Shown here piece by piece: positions 1-12,200 of a DNA stretch of 64,000 nt; the first letter of the stretch is position 1, and the number at the start of each line of letters is the position of its first letter. The stretch lies in NCBI GenBank assembly GCA_031771865.1, contig JASISA010000007.1:496001-560000 (forward strand), read 5' to 3'. The notes under the pieces were generated by a model that made no database searches, was not told the origin of the DNA, and saw only the letters and a program-made list of their open reading frames with translations. The stretch is from Nothophaeocryptopus gaeumannii. Its lineage: Eukaryota > Ascomycota > Dothideomycetes > Mycosphaerellales > Mycosphaerellaceae. A program made the translations under genes and the position numbers.

Positions 1-2077
1 TAGTCGGGGTTCCATCTTGCCAGAGAGCCGTCCGTTGTCGCAGGAAGCAGCTGCCCTTGGCCGTGACCGTGACAGCCCGGGTGTGGAGCCAGCGGCAAGA
101 CACGAAATCTCTTTCATCTGGGGATGCGGAGAATTGACGACAGCAGGTCGCAACGTTCCACGCCATCTGCGGACAGCAGCACGAGACGGCCTTGGCGGTC
201 CGGCGCCATCATCAATGTACAGCAATGTACTTGCGAGTGCCTCCTTCGCGCGCCTTCGCCAAACCACAAGCAGCAAGAAGCAGGTCCAGCAGGTCCAAGC
301 AGCGTTCTGATGAGTCAAGAGAACCGGCTCCCTCACGTCGGACGGTGACCGGACCATGGCGCGTCGCAGGAAACATTACCCAAAGGCGGGCGGAACGTGT
401 CGCAGCTGTACCACGTGAAGAGTGTAGTCGACGATTGTGGTGAAGGCTGGGGGTAATAGAAACGTAATCGCCTGCCGAGACGTTGGGAGGCTGCGAGGTC
501 TGACAGAGGTCACAAGCCATGAAGGAAACCGACAGGAGCGAGAACTACCAGATACGAACGGCGGCGACTTCTCGGTTGGTCTGTTAGTTCTCGTACGAGA
601 AATGCCTACAAACTGCGAATTCGGAGGTGCCATCGAGACGTACAAGAGCGTATCGAATACCGCTGACTGTGGTCTGGAGGGCTGAGCTGGAGAAAGACTG
701 CAGTGAAATTTAGGTTGCAATATTCTGAACGGAATTTGAACGGCCACTCTGACGGGAAGCCCGAGCCGAAGGAAAAGCTCATTCAGCCGATCTTAAGCCG
801 ACGGAAGCCGATCACATCTTGCCTCCACCACACTTCCAAGACCTCGCACAATGAAGTAACAACAATGCCGCTGGACTATCCTTTCAACACCTTCTCCGCG
901 GACTATACGAGCGCATTCGACGCTCAAAATCTGATCCTCGGTTGCCACGATGATGGCGAAAAGCATTCCAGGGGGATTGCGCAACTGGGCGGAATGATGA
1001 CTCTGACAGGATGAATAGAACTAATGCATGAGCTATTTGACATGCATACAGACGAACTGCGAAGGCCACGTCGGCACGCTGACACGTTGATGATGGACTT
1101 GGACTGAGATACCGACCGGGACTGTATGGCGCCAATGCACGTCTCTTTCTACTACCCCATGGGCATCGGGTTAGGAACCGAGCGCCATGTGCTTGTGCGG
1201 GACAGATCACGCGGACCGCGCGAAGGAGGAAGCGCTCAAGTAATGGTCTCCTCGCTAGACCATGGCACCTATTTCCATTACCCCATGGGCACGCACGCTG
1301 GGAGGGGAAGGAAGACTTCATCGTATTCTCGCGACACCTCGTGAGCGAGCAGACAGATTAGCGGATGCTAACAGCTTGCCGCGGACCAGCCCACTCGGAC
1401 TATAGCTCCGACTCTGCGACCCTGCATAAATTTGAGGAGCGACTTGAGGACTGGCACAAATGTACACAAGATCTCGCTTCGGTTGCGAGATGACTGGATT
1501 GCCGCAAAAGCAATACCTCTGCACAAAGCTGCTTCAATACGTTCTACAGCAGAGAGCCTGGGGAGTTTCACTAAAATCGCTTGAAAATGGCTGCTTCATC
1601 GAAGAGCAACTACTATCATCAGCCCGCAGTGTCTAGTAACAGACTTACTCACACTGTGCGCTGGAGATGGTACCGTTGAGCGACGCAAGCACCCACTGAG
1701 CGTCCGGTGTTTGCGTAGGCTCTTGAGGTGAGTTGAAACCCCTTTGCAAGTTGTTCTAGTGCAGGGAGGCACATGTGATCTCGTCCCTCTTCCTTATCTT
1801 GTACTACGCGGGACAGGACATGAAGGCAACGTGTGACTGCTTCAGGAAGATGTGTTCTTTGTTCAGATGTCACAACTGTCACGCAAGTACCAGCGAAATT
1901 GCCTGATAGTGCAGTTACCACAACGACCTCGCAACCACCCGAGGCACGCTTGAATGCATACCCACACCGTATCTCAAGATGCCTTTGACGCCGTCCAATG
2001 CACATGAAATAGAACGTAGTCGCTGCATAGTACACAAAACCACTCATTGAAAGTCGTACATCCTTATCTCTGTCCTC
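1..2077. other. Intergenic, no supported gene
   Basis: I find no convincing gene here. All open frames are short, overlap on both strands and show no family motif. The longest ATG-started one on the minus strand (1649-2047, 132 codons) has no recognisable domain and sits just downstream of the SEC66 stop. The stretch may hold the SEC66 3' UTR at its right end and regulatory DNA for a gene beyond the left edge. Confidence 0.6.
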
Positions 2078-2999
2078 TCACTTCTTCGTCCCCTTTTTCT
2101 TCCCACCACCGCCAATCTTCCCCTGTGCACTCCCCGGCCCTCCCGCTTCCACAAGCACAACCTCCTCATCACTGCTTCCTGTGCTCTTCTTTGCAGCCGT
2201 CGCGGCAATCGCAGCGGTTTGTGTCTGTTCAAGTGTTGTCTGTTGTGCCTGCTCCTCTTCCAGCTCCTTCATGAACCCAGAGGAAATCTCGCTGCGCTTC
2301 TTCTCCCACCATTCTTTCTCGGATTGCCTTGGGGCTTCGAGTTCGGCCATTCGTTCTTTGAGGAGGCGATTTTGGTTGATTTCGTTTGCGGATTGGAAGA
2401 TGGTTTGGCCCCAGTTGGGGGAGAAGGCGTTGGCCTGGAGACACTTAGCATATCACTCGTGCTTTTAGAGCACTGCTTCTCGTAGCATTTTGACTCACCT
2501 CATTCACCACGTCTTTAACCTCCGCCTCCATCTCCTGCTCCGCCCTCAAAAACCTCTGCCACAACTCATCCCCAACACTGCCCCTTTGCAAAAGGGTCTG
2601 CAGAGCAGGTTTAGACGTCCTCAGCTGCACGATCCTCTGGATGTCCTCTAACGCCCTCTTCAACAGCGCCGCTTTGAGTACATTATCCGGAACCTTCTTC
2701 AACTTCTTCTCCCCATCGCTTGCTTGTTGCGGATCGAGGTGAAGCAGACTGAGGTAAATATCTCGTTGCCTATGCGATGGAAACCAGGCTTCTAGGCGAG
2801 CGGCATTTGCTATTTGACGTTTTCGGTAGAGGGAAGAGAAGGTGGAGAGGGAGCCGACGAGAATTGTTATGTAGAGGATTGGCCAGAGGAGGCCGATCCA
2901 GAAGTTTCCCGGTTGGGGTGCTTGGAAGCCTTCGAAGGTGCCATTTGTGCCGTTGCCGCCGAATGTGGAGTTGAAGGTGGAATTCGTTGTGTTGTCCAT
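2078..2999 (-). CDS. SEC66: Sec66/Sec71 subunit of the ER Sec63 translocation complex
   Basis: Non-essential subunit of the Sec62/63 complex that helps post-translational import into the ER. Exons are 2999-2499 and 2434-2078 (285 aa). The 64-nt intron has donor GTGAGT at 2498 and acceptor CAG at 2435, phase 0. The N-terminus is short, lumenal and Asn/Thr-rich with several N-glycosylation sequons, followed by one membrane segment (about residues 32-52, ending before a basic YRKRQ stretch). A helical cytosolic domain contains the family-typical ERDIYLSLL-like region (here QRDIYLSLLHLDP). The C-terminus is low-complexity and Lys-rich (GGGGKKKGTKK). Yeast Sec66 is somewhat shorter (about 206 aa); the extra length is the charged tail. 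It is divergent from NPL4. The family call is firm and the intron is supported by frame continuity on both sides. Confidence 0.9.
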
Positions 3000-3526
3000 C
3001 TTTATTGAGGGCTGTTGCGCTCAAGGCGCTGTGGGAGATCGGATGTCGCAGTTGCTGTAGAGTATCGGTCACAGGGTTTCTTGCTGTCGCATCGATCCGC
3101 TGATAAGTTGGTTAAGTAGTTGCAAGGTGTATATTTGCGAAAAGGTGTGGGCGTTGTTGAATTGTGAGATCTGTATTCATTAACGACTTGTCACGTATCC
3201 AGATCTTGGAGTCGCGCTTCGTGATCCCTGCATTGGATGGGCGGGACGAGCCTTACGAACCTTGTTTGCAGCTTGTAATCGGTGACCTCAGACGTCCAAC
3301 GCCGACAGGTGCTTCGCGCTTCACTATCGACGTGCTTCCATAAGCCTTTGCCGCCTGAACACAATCACCTCAGAAAACCACAGAAGCATCTAGATGGCCA
3401 CACTACAACATCGCCGATAACCTCTACTCGTCCGCAACGGAGACTTGCAACAACACCTCCGCCCTCACCACCTCTACGAACACTAACCCCATCCACCACC
3501 ACCAACACCACCACACGTGCCTGAGA
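3000..3526. promoter_or_regulatory. Divergent promoter region SEC66 / NPL4
   Basis: This 527-bp gap separates two divergently transcribed housekeeping genes, so both promoters and 5' UTRs must lie here. The right third (about 3400-3520) is rich in ACC/CAC and pyrimidine runs on the plus strand, as is common near fungal starts. I saw no clear TATA box or longer repeat. Confidence 0.55.
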
Positions 3527-5717
3527 ATGATATTACGGTTTCAATCCCGCAATGGGCAGTTCCGCCTGACCGTCGAACCTTCCACCGAAATCGCGTCCAT
3601 CCTTGACCAGGTTGTTGAGAACCTGCCGAAAAACGTGATTCGATCCTCCATCACCATCTCCCCTAAGCCTCATGGCGCCGATTCCCGAACGATAGAATCG
3701 CTGAAGAGCGTCAACTTCGGCCGTCTTGGACTCACGTAGGTCTAAATCAGACACTGGGAAAGAGCGACGACTAATAGCGCAATAGACATGGGACACAGGT
3801 ATTCCTTGACTTCACGCAGGACGAGCCAGTATCCAACGGACACAGCGCCCCTGCCAACAAGCTCAGCGGGAAGGATGTCGCTCCCGAGGAGGTCAACTCA
3901 TCCGTCACATTCAACAAGGGTCCCGGTCTCGTCAAGAATCCATGGGACACAGTCAAGCAGTCGCCGCTTGACGACCGTTTAGACCAGCTGGATGGCAAGA
4001 TTGTGCGAAAGCGAGACGAGAAGATGTGCAGACACGGGCCGAAGGGCATGTGCGAGTACTGCAGTCCGGTCGAGCCCTACAACAAGGAGTACCTGGACGA
4101 ACACAAGATCAAGCACATGTCATACCATGCGTACCTGCGGAAAGTCAACCAGGGCAAGAACAAGTACGAGTCCGGCAGCTCGTACATGCCGCCGCTCAGC
4201 GAACCCTACTACCGAGTCAACCCGAACTGTCCTTCAGGGCATCGACCTTTTCCCGCCGAGATCTGCACGAAGTGCCAACCCTCAGCCATCTCACTGCAAC
4301 CTCAAGAGTACCGCATGGTCGACCACGTGGAGTTCCAGTCGTTTGATATTGTCAACCGGTTCATTGACTTCTGGCGACGAGGTGGCGCTCAGCGGATAGG
4401 TTTCCTTTACGGACGATACGAGGAGTACGACCAGATCCCGCTCGGGACGAAGGCCGTGGTCGAAGCTATCTACGAAGCGCCGCAGGTTGACGAGCCCGAT
4501 GGCGTAACCCTGAATGAGTGGGCCAACGAGGCTCAAATCGACAAGCTTGCTGCTCAGTGTGGCATGCAGCGTGTGGGTGTGATCTTCACAGACCTTGCGC
4601 CGCCGGATGGCCCTGGAGAGGGTGAGCTACCTGCTCAAGCCCTGTGCAAACGCCATGTCGACTCATACTTTCTTGCCTCCCTCGAGATCTGCTTCGCGTC
4701 CCAGTACCAGGCGAAATATCCACGGCCGTCCAAGTGGAGTGAGACTGGCCAATTTGGGAGTAACTTCGTGACATGTGTGATCTCTGGTGACTCGGAAGGC
4801 CAAATTTCCATCTCTGCATATCAGGCTTCCAACGCCGCCGTAGAGATGGTGCGCGCGGAGATCATCGAGCCTTCTGCCGAGCCCACTGTCATGCTCGTTC
4901 AGGATGAGGAAGAGGCCAACCAACTCGGGCAAAAGAAGTACATTCCAGAAGTCTTCTACCGGCGCATCAACGAGTACGGCGCCAACGTCCAGGAGAACGC
5001 CAAGCCGTCTTTCCCAGTCGAGTACCTCCTAATCACCTTGACGCACGGCTTCCCAAACAAAGACGTATCGAAACCTATCTTTGTCAAGAACGAGTTTGCC
5101 ATCGGAAATCGGGATGCCTTGGGTGAGCTTCCCGATGTTAGGGATCTGCAGAAGCAGCTCAAGGCTGGCGCGGACCGAGTCTCTCTGGATACCCAACAAG
5201 GAGTGCTTGCCGTCTCTGACTTTCACCTGCTTTGCTACATTCAGAGCCTGGATGTCTTGAGCCCAGTAAGCCTATTAGTATTGAGTGACCCGTCGGATCT
5301 TACTGACACTTGTGTTACAGGACGAGTTGAAGCTTCTCTGTCAAGTCGCCATCGATCACGATGCCTCTCAAGGCGCGACTCTCATGCATACTCCAGGTTG
5401 GGCAACACTCCAAACGATCCTTCAGATGTAGTCATACTGCACATTGTATATCTATATCTTCGATCGACCTGTTGGCCCATATCTTTGTAAGGGCACACTT
5501 TGGGTATGACTAACACTTCTTCTTTCTGGATAGGTTGGCAAACCCTCCTGGCCATCTCGAGCGCATCAGGAGAGAGACCCGACAAGCGTGGCAGCGTCGA
5601 CGTTACCAATGGATTGACGAAGAGGGTCAAGGGGATGAGCATGAATGGCGTGAATGGGCCCAGGCGATGATGATTGACGAGACAGCGAAGCATAGCTTAT
5701 GGAGGGATGATGGGTGA
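3527..5717 (+). CDS. NPL4: Npl4, ubiquitin-binding cofactor of Cdc48
   Basis: Npl4 pairs with Ufd1 on the AAA ATPase Cdc48/p97 to extract ubiquitinated proteins, for example in ER-associated degradation. Four exons: 3527-3735, 3786-5265, 5321-5427 and 5534-5717, giving 659 aa. All three introns are GT-AG and the first has a perfect CTAAT branch site. The N-terminus is a UBX-like fold (MILRFQSRNGQFRLTV). Next is the zinc-binding zf-NPL4 segment with MCRHGPKGMCEYCSP and a second Cys pair (CTKCQP). The MPN-like NPL4 domain starts near VEFQSFDIVNRFIDFW and carries GFLYGRYEEY. A C-terminal helix-rich tail follows (LQMLANPPGHLERIR). Length matches fungal orthologues. Exon 4 was placed because its frame continues the conserved tail; reading straight through exon 3 would end early. 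Confidence 0.93.
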
Positions 5718-6158
5718 CCCTGGATAGCTGGGCTGGCTATGATTCTGGCTCCGGCTCGCTACCAAAGGAGATGGGTGGCGTGATTTTAAAACATGTATTG
5801 AATATACAGCATTATACTCGCCGATTGAGTTTGAGGAATCACAAACCAAGGGGCATCATTCCCTTACTAGGAGAGCTCTCTCTATTGTTTACAACTTGAT
5901 CAGGCTCGCCACCCGGACCGAGAGCTCCATATCCGAAGATCCTAATTGCCCTGTTAGCCTACGTCCACTGCACTCGTTTTCGACTGTCATGCCATTAGCA
6001 TCGCGCTCGGACAAAACGCTCAAGAAGGAAGCTGGGAGCTCCTTGGAAATCGATAAGCCGGCAACCGAGGGCACAGATCCATGCCGAAAGCTTGGCACGA
6101 AGTCAAAAGCGCCACGATTCCTTCCGCCTCGATCCCTCTGCACCACACTCCCATCAAC
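5718..6158. other. Intergenic between NPL4 and 6159
   Basis: This 441-bp gap holds the NPL4 3' UTR and the promoter of the next plus-strand gene. A reading frame on the minus strand (5889-6212) overlaps the next gene's start and has no recognisable feature, so I treat it as spurious. No repeat or terminator-like structure was seen. Confidence 0.5.
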
Positions 6159-6626
6159 ATGTCCTCGATCGATGTACAGACCGCGAAGAATGAGGTACTG
6201 GCAATATGTCAATCATATGTCGACGCGATGAATGCTCGCAATTTTGACCCGGACTCGCCAATTTGGAAGGAGACTGTCGCGACGGACTTCAAAATCGAAG
6301 CAAACTCGAATGGTATCTATCAGCAACCAGTATCGAATGCAATGGACCTCCGCAACTTGGACATCCGCGGGATGTGTGAGCGATTCCAGCAAACTGCAGC
6401 CTCAAATCCAACATGGACGACCACGATGCTCGATGGCACTGCAGAAGTCCACCCCAAACCCAGGACCGCGAAGGCCATGTGTACGTGGGAGCATTCTGGC
6501 GTTCCCGAGGGCGTGACGAGGAGTGCGATCTGGATTGGCAATTTCAGGCTTGTTGATGATGGGAGATGGGTCATGGAGAGCGCAAGGACGTTGCCCGGAA
6601 GATGGTTGCCAGATGGTATTCCGTGA
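6159..6626 (+). CDS. Small NTF2/SnoaL-like protein, function unknown
   Basis: A 155-residue single-exon protein beginning MSSIDVQTAKNEVLAICQS. An upstream in-frame ATG at 6081 would add 26 residues, but they look like untranslated sequence (PSASIPLHHTPIN), and the 6159 ATG has A at -3, so I prefer it. The helical start, the central NARNFDPDSPIWKETVATDF and the Trp-rich strands near the end (SAIWIGNFRLVDDGRWVMES) fit the SnoaL/NTF2-like alpha+beta barrel. In fungi such small folds occur as stand-alone proteins of unknown substrate. The fold is an impression from pattern, not a domain hit. I see no signal peptide or membrane segment. Confidence 0.6.
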   Translation: MSSIDVQTAKNEVLAICQSYVDAMNARNFDPDSPIWKETVATDFKIEANSNGIYQQPVSNAMDLRNLDIRGMCERFQQTAASNPTWTTTMLDGTAEVHPKPRTAKAMCTWEHSGVPEGVTRSAIWIGNFRLVDDGRWVMESARTLPGRWLPDGIP

Positions 6627-8266
6627 GGCTTTTCGTTTACCAAGGGCCACGCAAGCAACACCTCCATTCACAGCTCAATCGCGCAATTCGGCGTCCGCGG
6701 GATGGAAGCGACACGTATTGGGAGGATGACATCCGTATCAGGACTGCAGAGTGCACTCGCATGGGTGGTATGACGCAGTGTTAAGCCACTGTAACTCTAT
6801 TCGGCACTTTGAATCCTTCGCGTGTCCGGTTTGGATGGGTTCCGGTTGCGAGTCCGGCGCGGGAGGCCTGATGGATGGCCGAGGAACGATGACACTTCCT
6901 TTCCACAATTCTTTCTCATCCACACATCACTCTTCCGCTCTTCAATAACCGAGCCTGCATGGATGCTTTGCGCAAGTCTCGGCTGTTCGACTTCCTGGAG
7001 TGAGTTTTGGAATGATGCGATTCTAGGGATCTTTGGCACTCCCCTGGGGATTTTCGGCTATTATTACTGTACCGAGAGCAGCATCATTGGGCGAATACAT
7101 TGCGAAAGGTCTGGCGAATGACGATGCAACAAGCAATTTGAGTATAGCCACGAGCTCGACTCCCACAACATCATCGAATTCGCCATCATCTCTCGCGACA
7201 TTGAGCAGATCAGCCTATGCCAGTAGCTGCCAGGCAGCGTTGTGATCATGGAAGCAAGGCAGTCCAGGTGTCAATGGAGCCGCCAAAGCTAGTGGGCAAG
7301 TCGGTAATGTCGCGGCCGGCATCTCTGGCAAAATCATGATGGGATCGAGCGCAACAACACGAGCTGGTGGAGGCTCGCAGTCCTCGAGCGCGCATTTTGC
7401 TGGTTGTGCTGCATCTGCAAGTGCATACACAGGCATGGCACCGGCGATAGACTTTACATGCTGGAGAACAGCTACAGCAGTCATGGCGATAGCGCTATGG
7501 CAGATAATATAGTGTTTAACGATTGTGCTCTTGGACGACTCTCACCATCTTGATGGTTTCATTATCACAGGCAGAAAACCTGCATGTGCGGGCAGGCGAG
7601 CGATCACATGCAAGCAAACGGACGAATCATAAGCCATGTGAGTGATTCACGAGAATCTACTAGCGGAGTAAGGTTCTTCGACAATAGAAGTCCACACTGA
7701 ACAAACAAAAACATCAAGTCGCGACCGACCGGTCGGTTTGCATCTGAATGTGAAGATGCATGGCACGCGAAAGGCTTATCAGAGCATACAAGAAGAGGGA
7801 TTGGAGGTTATCATACTGGTGATTGCCCAGCTGATCCGCAAAACTCCAGTCAGTCTCGGGTGGAGGAGACCTTCAAAAGCGAAGAATCTGCGCTAGCTCG
7901 GGAATCAAAAATATCAAGCCTTGGATGAGCCTAGGTGTTGTGTCAATCGCTTCTCATGGCTATGGCAGGAAGTCCTCAGATATGCTTCCTTTATTCTCAC
8001 TCTCCCTTCACACATCCCGACCATCCACCAGTCGCGCGCATGAAGACCGCTCAAGTGATCGGCATCGGGTAATCACATGCAAACGGGGCTTCACATTGGG
8101 TCTGCGTTTGCAGCTGTCCAACGGCCCATGCACGTGCTTCGATCCTTCTAGCGCAGGTGAAGTACTTCCAAAACGCGAACTTGCACTCCGCAGACACAAT
8201 AACACAGCATCAACTTACACCAGACACCATTCGCCCGTTTATACTACCGTTGGTCCTACCGTGGCA
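6627..8266. other. Intergenic, 1.6 kb, possible gene remnant at 7270-7512
   Basis: No intact gene is supported. Plus-strand frame 7270-7512 is open for about 80 codons with an Ala/Gly/Ser-rich composition and ends in a short hydrophobic stretch (TAVMAIALWQII), which resembles the tail of a secreted or GPI-anchored protein. No start or upstream exon could be tied to it, so it may be a relic or chance. The right 350 bp precedes the gene at 8267 and should hold its promoter. Confidence 0.4.
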
Positions 8267-8893
8267 ATGGCCGCCATTTCCGCTGCTTCAGACAAGGTAA
8301 TACCGATAGAAAACCCGCGGCGAGTATAGTTCTATGCTAATGCGAAGCAGTGCGGCTTCCTTGACACGCTTCCTGCCGGAATGAGAAATCGCATCTACGA
8401 GTACGCCCTCAGCGACGACAGTGGAGAGGTTACTATACCGAACGCCGGTCAAACCTCTACCGCTCTCCGGTTAAGCTCGACTGCCGGCGCCACTCCGCTT
8501 GCCCTTATGTACACCTGCCGTCAGATCAACAGCGAGTGCGGTGACTGGATCTATGAGCTCAATACGATAAAGTTCGAGCTCCAGAGACAAACGAACGTGC
8601 TCCAGCACATCGTCTCAAAGCAGGAGAAAACATCCCTGCTACGGAGCGTCAATATCAACTTAGGAACCTTCGACAGTGTCATTGAGATCAGAGACGGTAT
8701 ATTGTACACGCAACAAACTCTTCGTACTCTCCGACGGACATGCAAGACTCTCAAACTCTCCTGGACTCTCAACTACACCTCGCTTCATGACGTCAAACGA
8801 AACAATCCAGCGTACGAAGCTCAGTCGGGTGAATGGATTCTCAACATAGATGGTCCGCAGAGCGTCGCGACTCAGTGCGACAGCATCGCTTAG
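8267..8893 (+). CDS. 2EXR/F-box-like domain protein, function unknown
   Basis: Two exons, 8267-8296 and 8351-8893, encode 190 aa. The 54-nt intron has donor GTAATA and acceptor GCAG, phase 0. Splicing joins MAAISAASDK to CGFLDTLPAGMRNRIYEYAL, restoring the LPxxxRNxIYEYAL core that defines the fungal 2EXR/F-box-like family. A second family landmark follows: LALMYTCRQINSECGDWIYELNTIKFE. The role of this large fungal family is unknown; some members look like substrate adaptors. Without the first exon the protein would start inside the motif at MRNRIYEYAL, which argues for the spliced model. It is convergent with the synthetase gene to its right. Confidence 0.75.
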
Positions 8894-9232
8894 AAACGGC
8901 TTCAGGCTCTACATCCGTTCGTCTCGGCGGGTGCGTACAACCAATTTGCGTCAGAGATGAAGCACCTCAAGTCCAGGCTTGTGCGATGGTTCTGGCCGAT
9001 GTGGGCTGTGCAGAATGGATATCATCGTTGATGCCGCTGGACTGAAGAGAGTGGAGAAGGGGCGAAGACGTGACGAATGAAGCCTTTCCATGGGCACGTC
9101 TCCATCTGGACGAGAAGAGCCAAGGCATCGGGAAGCTCTTCAGGTCATTATGGGATTGCAGAGATATCTGCATCTAATTACAAGCTTGTGCACGAATTCT
9201 CTACTGCATGTGATTGTTGCAGATCCTCACTC
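8894..9232. other. Convergent intergenic gap
   Basis: This 339-bp gap lies between two genes that converge, so it should carry both 3' ends. I see no motif or conserved frame in it. Confidence 0.5.
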
Positions 9233-12200
9233 TCAGTTCACATCCCCCTTCAATACATCTCCCACCAACTTCTCCCAGTTTCCCACCTCCCCAAGCTCAC
9301 CAATGTACTTACACACGCCCTCAACCGCCTCCCGCGCCTCTTTTACATACATCTGCGCATCATCAAAACTCAAATTCACCACAATCGTCCTCTCATCCTT
9401 CCTGCTCGCAGTCCAAATAGCCCCCACATCGGCAAAAGCCTCCACATAAACCTTCTGCATAACCTCGCAATCCCCCTTAGTATTTGTATACCCACCCCCC
9501 GGCGGCCAATTGAAATATTGTCTTCGACAGACTTGATCCATTACGTTCGCATCTTCGTCTCCTCGGCCGGCGTGGTTGAGATCTTTGAGGCGATCAGAGA
9601 TGGAGAAGAGGGGGGCTTGGGCGTATCGGGTGTTGAGGGATTGTTGGGTTTGGAGGGAGGAGAGGAATTGGCCGATGGTTGTGAAGGAGGGTTGGAGTGT
9701 GATGCATTCTGGCGCGAGGGTGACGCAGGGCCCGGCTACTGTGAGGATGTCTGGGAGGTTTTCTTCGCTGCCGTGTTCGATGCGGGCTGCTTCGGGCCAG
9801 GTACGTCCGGATTCGATGTTGGCGAGGAGGGCGTGGGGCTGCCCTGTGCGGGTGGCGTTGTATATGGCAATGCCGGCTTTGACGAGGACCGGTGCAGAGA
9901 TCTTATGTTCAGAGGTAAGTCGTGGAAGGTCTGGGAGTTCGACTTCCACGAATGGGCCTTTGGTGCCGTTTGCTTCGGTGGTATTCAGATTTTTACGTTC
10001 TTTATTTGGAAGATCGAGCTTGCTTTCGTTGTTTACATCGTATGCTTCCCATCCTTCGTAGTGATTCTTGAACATCTCTGGTGCTCGTTGTGGCGGCCAC
10101 AAGGCAGCTTGCTTTGAAGCGAGGCCTTTGAGGCGATCAGCAAAGTACTCGACTCCTTTCTGATTTTCGGGCATCGATATCGACTTGTACAGAGCATCTG
10201 CATAGGGCTTGTAGTCTTGATGCGGCGGAGTGTCGATCTTCCCAGTCTCCAGAAGCTCCTTGAGGTCCTGATCGAACAGACCGTTTGAGAGCGCATCGTA
10301 AGTGGCGTGATGACCTGTCCACACGAAGCCGCTTCCGCCAGTCGATTGAATGTCGGCAATATCTATCTTGAACAATGGTCCTGGCAAGCCTGCCCAGCCG
10401 AGCTTGTCAGCATCGAGAGCAAGATCGCGCAAAGCTTCTGGGTTTTTGAGTGTGCCAACGTGCCGTATCACCAGCGAGAACCATTTCTCGCTCGGCTTCA
10501 TCACGAGAAATGCGGCATCTCGATCCGAGAACCGCACACCCATCGAGCGAAGGACAGAGTGCCTCTTTAAGACGGCCTTGAAAGCGGAAATGAGTGCAAA
10601 AGACGAGTGCAAGGGCGATGACCAGCATTGATGCATGTTCCAGCTTTGAGGTCGAGTCTTGCGGAGATAGAACACGGAAGCGTAGTCGTCTGCCGGACAG
10701 AAGTTTTGCAGATCGCTGAAATTCAGTCCGGCTTCTTGCAGGATGGTTGTTGCAGCATCCCGGTAGCGCCCAAGCTTTTCAGAGTCGCCCTGAAACATCG
10801 CATCTTCAGCACCTGACTCTGAAAGACTTGGTAAGAGATTAATAGATCGGTCTCTACTACCCTTCTTGTCTCCGACTAGTTGTCGCTGCTTTGCGATGGT
10901 GTTGTGTTGCTTGAGATCGTCTGGATTGATCTTGATACCGTATCTACGGCCGAGAAGCCCAGTAAACCTCAGTGTCCCGATACTGTCCACCATGGACTCC
11001 AGAGGCATGTCATCTGATAGTTCTTCGGGTTCACGCCCGAGCACTTCACTCCACAAGCTGGCGAGAGCATCCCTAGGCGAGACTTCTTTCTCGACACGTT
11101 TTGATTCCTCGGCCGAGAGATACTGCTGCACCTCTGTCTTGAGCTTCTTCTTGTCGATCTTGTTGGCGCCGGTCAGAGGCCAATCGTCTCTCTTCAGATC
11201 ACTTGTGACCGATAACACTCTAATGGGAGCGTAGGCTTGTCCGAGTGTCTTGGTGACGTGCTCTTGAATCTGCGCAGTGCTAGGAACTTCAACATGGGGC
11301 ATTGTTTGGACTACTGCAATCGGTACTTCACCAGCAACCTCGTCCTCGCCTCCCACAACATGACTCTTCCCAATACCCTCCATTTGATCGATGCAGGTCT
11401 CGATCTTTGCTGGTGAGATGTTTTCGCCACCTACCACGAGAATGTCTTTGAGTCGTCCACTGATTGTGATGTTGCCATTATTGTCCATCACTGCTTGATC
11501 GCCGGTCATTATCCATTTGCCCTCAGCATCTTCGTAGATTACCTCGCTACTTGGGCCCAGATAGCGCAGAAATATGTTGATTCCGCTCAAATGAAGCTCA
11601 CCTTCCTCGTCTACGTCGACCACTTCCTTGGTGCCAGTCTTGCATATTCGGACTTTTGTGCCGGGTGTTGCCTTTCCAACAGGTACAGCGAGAGCATCTT
11701 GGGGTAATTCGGAGGCCAGCTCATAGTTATCGAGTCCGATAGCACCAGCAGTCTCGCTCATTCCGTATCCTGAGGAGACAAAACGTGCGCCCAACTTTTC
11801 CTTACAGATGGCGATAAGGCCGGGCGACACCAGAGCTCCACCTATCTCAACTGACTCCAAGGATCGCAACCCTTCTGATGGTAAGTCCGGATGCGCTGCC
11901 ATCGCATGAATCATGCTTGGCACTGCAGCCATATGCGTGCATTCCAGCCGCCGAATGGCTTGAATCGATGAGCCGGCCTCGAAAGCATCACTCCTTGGAA
12001 GCACAACGGCGCCCCCTGTAATCAGCATGGCAATCGCATTGTCTAGCGCAAAGGCGTGAAACAGGGGAAGGTGTTGGACGATCCGTGATCTCTTTTTCTC
12101 CATGTGTCGAAGCTGGGCGAAGCCTCGACACCCCGAAGCAATGCTGCGGTGCGCGTGTAAGCATCCTTTGGGCAAGGAAGTAGAACCGCTAGTGAATATT

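Noticed and set aside
1126..1344. Plus-strand frame with a twice-occurring YPMG word, like a repeated-core peptide precursor
   Set aside because: Only two copies, no signal peptide and no regular KR/RK cleavage sites between them. It comes from a CCCATGGG-centred DNA repeat and is most likely chance.
1649..2047. 132-codon ATG-started frame on the minus strand downstream of SEC66
   Set aside because: No domain, mixed composition with many Cys and Arg, and it overlaps the expected SEC66 3' end. Not supportable as a gene.
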